Origin: Rhodoferax sp.
GTDB taxonomy: Bacteria; Pseudomonadota; Gammaproteobacteria; Burkholderiales; Burkholderiaceae_C
Length of the DNA: 64,000 nucleotides
Direction: 5' to 3'
Assembly: GCF_025356155.1 (NCBI RefSeq)
Contig: NZ_JANXUQ010000273.1
Location: 32,812-96,811, forward strand
In this document: positions 62,163 to 64,000 of the stretch, piece by piece
Numbering within the stretch: the first letter of the stretch is position 1
How the letters are laid out: the number at the start of each line of letters is the position of its first letter
The notes under the pieces: generated by a model
The model's input: only the letters and a program-made list of their open reading frames with translations
Told to the model about the DNA's origin: nothing
The model's database searches: none
Program-made: the position numbers and the translations under genes

Positions 62163-63282
62163 GGATCCACCCCGCTTCCAGCCAATCCTGTACCAATTCG
62201 CGCGCCGGTGCGCTCAGCCGTTTAACGCTGGCCGCATTCAACACCCGCTCATCCGCCAGCAACCGTATCAATTGCGCGTCGCGCCCAGAGGCCACAAAAC
62301 TCTCGCCGTTGATGAACACGTGCTTTGGGTCATAGGCCATACGGGTTCGCCGGTCCAGCACCAACCCGGCTGTTACCGCATCCGCTTGGCCCCCATCAAA
62401 GCTGACATGCCCTTTGGGTTCGGTCAAATACTCGCCCAAAACCCGTTGCAACGCAAGCGGGTCGCGCAGCGCATCTTCCAACGCCTTGCGGGCGAAAGCC
62501 ACCAGGGTTTCGGGAATTTCTCCACAATGCGCCAGCGCAACCTGCCTGGGGTCCGCATACAGACCATCGCCCACCGCATCGGCCGCATCCTCCGCCAAGC
62601 GCTGCAGCAATTCGCCCGCCAGCTCCGAGCGGCTCGGGGCACGAAAACCGATGGAGTAAGTCATGCATTCACCCACAGCAACGCCATCGTGCGCATATCG
62701 GGGCGGTAAGTACAGCATATCGCCCGGATCGAGCACGAACTCCATCTCCGGCTCAAAATGGGCGAGGATTTTCAAAGGCATGTCTGGCAGCAAACTCAAG
62801 TCTTTTTGTCGCCCGATGCGCCAGCGTCGCTGCCCATGGGCTTGCAGTAAAAACACGTCATAACTGTCGAAATGCGGCCCTACACCACCGCCGTCGGTCG
62901 CATAACTGACCATGACATCGTCCAGCCGCGCGTCCGGCACAAAGCGAAACTGGTTCATCAGCGAATGCACGCGCTCATCCAGCAAATCCACGCCCTGCAC
63001 CAGCAGCGTCCAGCCGGGTTGTTTGAGCGGGGGCAATTGCTTGCGGTTGAACGGCCCATGTTTGAAGCGCCAGGGCTGCTTACCGCCTGCGCTGGCTTGG
63101 ACGACCAAGCGCGACTGCACCTCCTCATCGGCCGCAAGGTCGAACAAATCGGCACGATCCAGCGGCGGTAAAAACCCCGCAATCGCTTGGCGAATGACCA
63201 GTGGCTTCTTCTGCCAATGGCGTTGCATAAAGGTCTGGGGCGCGAGCCCGCCCAGGAGCTGCAGAGGTTCATGGATGTTCAT
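62152..63282 (-). CDS. Cupin-fold 2-oxoglutarate oxygenase, RoxA/YcfD-like (ribosomal protein uL16 3-hydroxylase)
   Basis: ATG at 63282 (MNIHEPLQLLGGLAPQTFMQ) is chosen; the frame is open far upstream. The 376-residue JmjC-type cupin has the iron ligands HxD in GPHFDSYDVF (about 134-136) and His in PRYAHDGVA (about 199), with the N-terminal FMQRHWQKKPLVIRQA start and a C-terminal winged-helix region as in YcfD, which hydroxylates an Arg of uL16. Length fits. It is divergent from slyD with a 16-bp gap. Confidence 0.88.
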   Translation of the reverse strand: MNIHEPLQLLGGLAPQTFMQRHWQKKPLVIRQAIAGFLPPLDRADLFDLAADEEVQSRLVVQASAGGKQPWRFKHGPFNRKQLPPLKQPGWTLLVQGVDLLDERVHSLMNQFRFVPDARLDDVMVSYATDGGGVGPHFDSYDVFLLQAHGQRRWRIGRQKDLSLLPDMPLKILAHFEPEMEFVLDPGDMLYLPPRYAHDGVAVGECMTYSIGFRAPSRSELAGELLQRLAEDAADAVGDGLYADPRQVALAHCGEIPETLVAFARKALEDALRDPLALQRVLGEYLTEPKGHVSFDGGQADAVTAGLVLDRRTRMAYDPKHVFINGESFVASGRDAQLIRLLADERVLNAASVKRLSAPARELVQDWLEAGWIHGD

Positions 63283-63298
63283 GGGACAATTCTGCCTT

Positions 63299-63853
63299 AT
63301 GGAAATCACTTCACAATGCGTCGTTGCCCTTACCTGGACGCTGAAAGACACTTTGGGCGAAGTACTGGACGTTTTGGACGAGCCAGCGGAGTTTTTGGTC
63401 GGTGGCAAAGACCTGCTGCCCGTTATCGAAGCCGCATTGCAAGGGTATGCCAATGGCGCCAGCGTGCAACTGCAGATTGAACCCGAGCAGGCCTTTGGCG
63501 ACTTCAACGACCAACTGCTGTTTCTGGAGCCCCGCCACCTGTTCCCGGCGGATCTGCAAACGGGCTTGACGATGGAAGGCAGCGCCCTGCCCGCCGGTTG
63601 CCACCCCGACGCGCCCAAGGACACGTTGTACACCATCACCGACATTTACCCTGACCACGTGGTGCTGGACGGCAACCACCCACTGGCGGGCATTGCGATC
63701 CGTATCAGCCTGAAGGTGGAAGCGGTGCGCGAAGCGACCGACGAAGAAATTGAGCGCGGCAGTTGCGGCACCGGTTTCTTCAATCTGCAGGTGGGGGCTG
63801 CTGATGAAAGGGGCGATGAGGACGACCTGCCATCAGACCGCACTTTGCACTAA
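63299..63853 (+). CDS. slyD: FKBP-type peptidyl-prolyl isomerase, SlyD-like
   Basis: ATG at 63299. The 184-residue protein has the FKBP part (VVALTWTLKDTLGEVLDVLD start, then GKDLLPVIEAALQGYANG and EAFGDFNDQLLF) with the insert-in-flap domain of SlyD in between (about 70-130) and DHVVLDGNHPLAGIAIRISL at the end. The His/Cys-rich metal tail of E. coli SlyD is missing, with only an acidic tail ADERGDEDDLP. It aids protein folding, and may or may not take part in nickel delivery. Confidence 0.9.
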   Translation: MEITSQCVVALTWTLKDTLGEVLDVLDEPAEFLVGGKDLLPVIEAALQGYANGASVQLQIEPEQAFGDFNDQLLFLEPRHLFPADLQTGLTMEGSALPAGCHPDAPKDTLYTITDIYPDHVVLDGNHPLAGIAIRISLKVEAVREATDEEIERGSCGTGFFNLQVGAADERGDEDDLPSDRTLH

Positions 63854-63872
63854 GACCATGTAACTACTCAGC

Positions 63873-63998
63873 TTACCCGGCAAAGCATGGCTGAATCGTT
63901 TGGCGGTTAAACACGCTGACCAAGCACTCAAACAAATTACCCTTTTGCTTGTGCATGGTTGCCAGGTACGAGCGGATTGTGAAGAAAGTATCGGCACC
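63873..63998 (-). CDS. Probable transposase, C-terminal end (rest outside window)
   Basis: A minus-strand frame is open from the right edge to TAA at 63873, giving 41 residues: GADTFFTIRSYLATMHKQKG followed by NLFECLVSVFNRQTIQPCFAG. The pattern of ARKQG-like HKQKGN, a short amphipathic helix and a Pro near the end resembles the C-terminus of IS66-type transposases as I remember them. Only the tail is visible, so neither the family nor intactness can be settled. Confidence 0.45.
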   Translation of the reverse strand, partial: GADTFFTIRSYLATMHKQKGNLFECLVSVFNRQTIQPCFAG

Positions 63999-64000
63999 AT

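Noticed and set aside
1..64000. tRNA, rRNA or CRISPR genes
   Set aside because: No cloverleaf-like segment, ribosomal RNA stretch or direct-repeat and spacer array was seen by eye. A tRNAscan or Infernal run would be decisive.

Overview
The window looks like chromosomal DNA of a betaproteobacterium, order Burkholderiales, most likely family Comamonadaceae and close to Rhodoferax. The basis is gene content and order (AI-2E permease, hda, HAD phosphatase, pcnB, folK divergent from purM; DUF3579 beside argD-argF; bamC behind dapA), high GC, and two short interspersed repeats I associate with this family. No rRNA or tRNA gene or CRISPR array was seen. Coding density is high and almost every gene has a recognisable family.

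Layout. 0-5 kb: end of a transglutaminase-like gene, a RidA-family gene, a 7TMR-DISM diguanylate cyclase and a convergent chemoreceptor. 5-11 kb: housekeeping genes folK, pcnB, an HAD phosphatase, hda and an AI-2E permease on the minus strand, with purM divergent. 11-18 kb: orphan ParA, cysteine hydrolase, GlxA-type regulator, DUF2807 adhesin-like protein, proline iminopeptidase and M3 oligopeptidase. 18-24 kb: SirB1-like protein, murJ, rpsT with a clear promoter and terminator, DUF3579, argD, argF. 24-37.7 kb: Bug-type binding protein plus FAD monooxygenase, VOC protein, a large hybrid histidine kinase, Crp/Fnr regulator, Mpo1-like protein, bile-acid symporter-like protein, chalcone isomerase-like protein and a molybdopterin oxidoreductase. 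37.7-39.2 kb: a decayed patch with a broken DUF1016 nuclease gene, an ABC-transporter remnant and a mini pentapeptide protein, bounded by two copies of repeat R1. 39-47 kb: Sel1-repeat protein and a TetR-controlled RND efflux operon with an AcrR-like operator. 47.3-50.2 kb: a putative split borosin (backbone N-methylated RiPP) locus. 50-58 kb: methyltransferase, CARDB protein, parC, lytic transglycosylase, parE. 57-64 kb: MFS permease, a 41-residue overlapping gene, methyltransferase, dapA, bamC, small lipoprotein, 16S/50S-type ribosomal oxygenase-like cupin, slyD, and the 3' end of a probable transposase at the edge.

The most notable system is at 47.3-50.2 kb. A 73-residue peptide resembling the precursor SonA, a membrane diguanylate cyclase, and a tetrapyrrole-methylase-fold protein resembling the alpha-N-methyltransferase SonM lie head to tail with short gaps. 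The family assignment rests on remembered SonA/SonM features and not on a search. The interposed cyclic-di-GMP enzyme suggests a regulatory link that I cannot confirm.

A second theme is repeat R1, about 50 bp, built as GCTA and GAGGGCTA with a fixed start-to-start distance of 35 nt. I count ten copies (two degenerate): seven intergenic and three inside open reading frames of argF, murJ and the HAD phosphatase. A longer GC-rich repeat, R2, occurs four times and supplies the N-terminal extension of the HAD gene.
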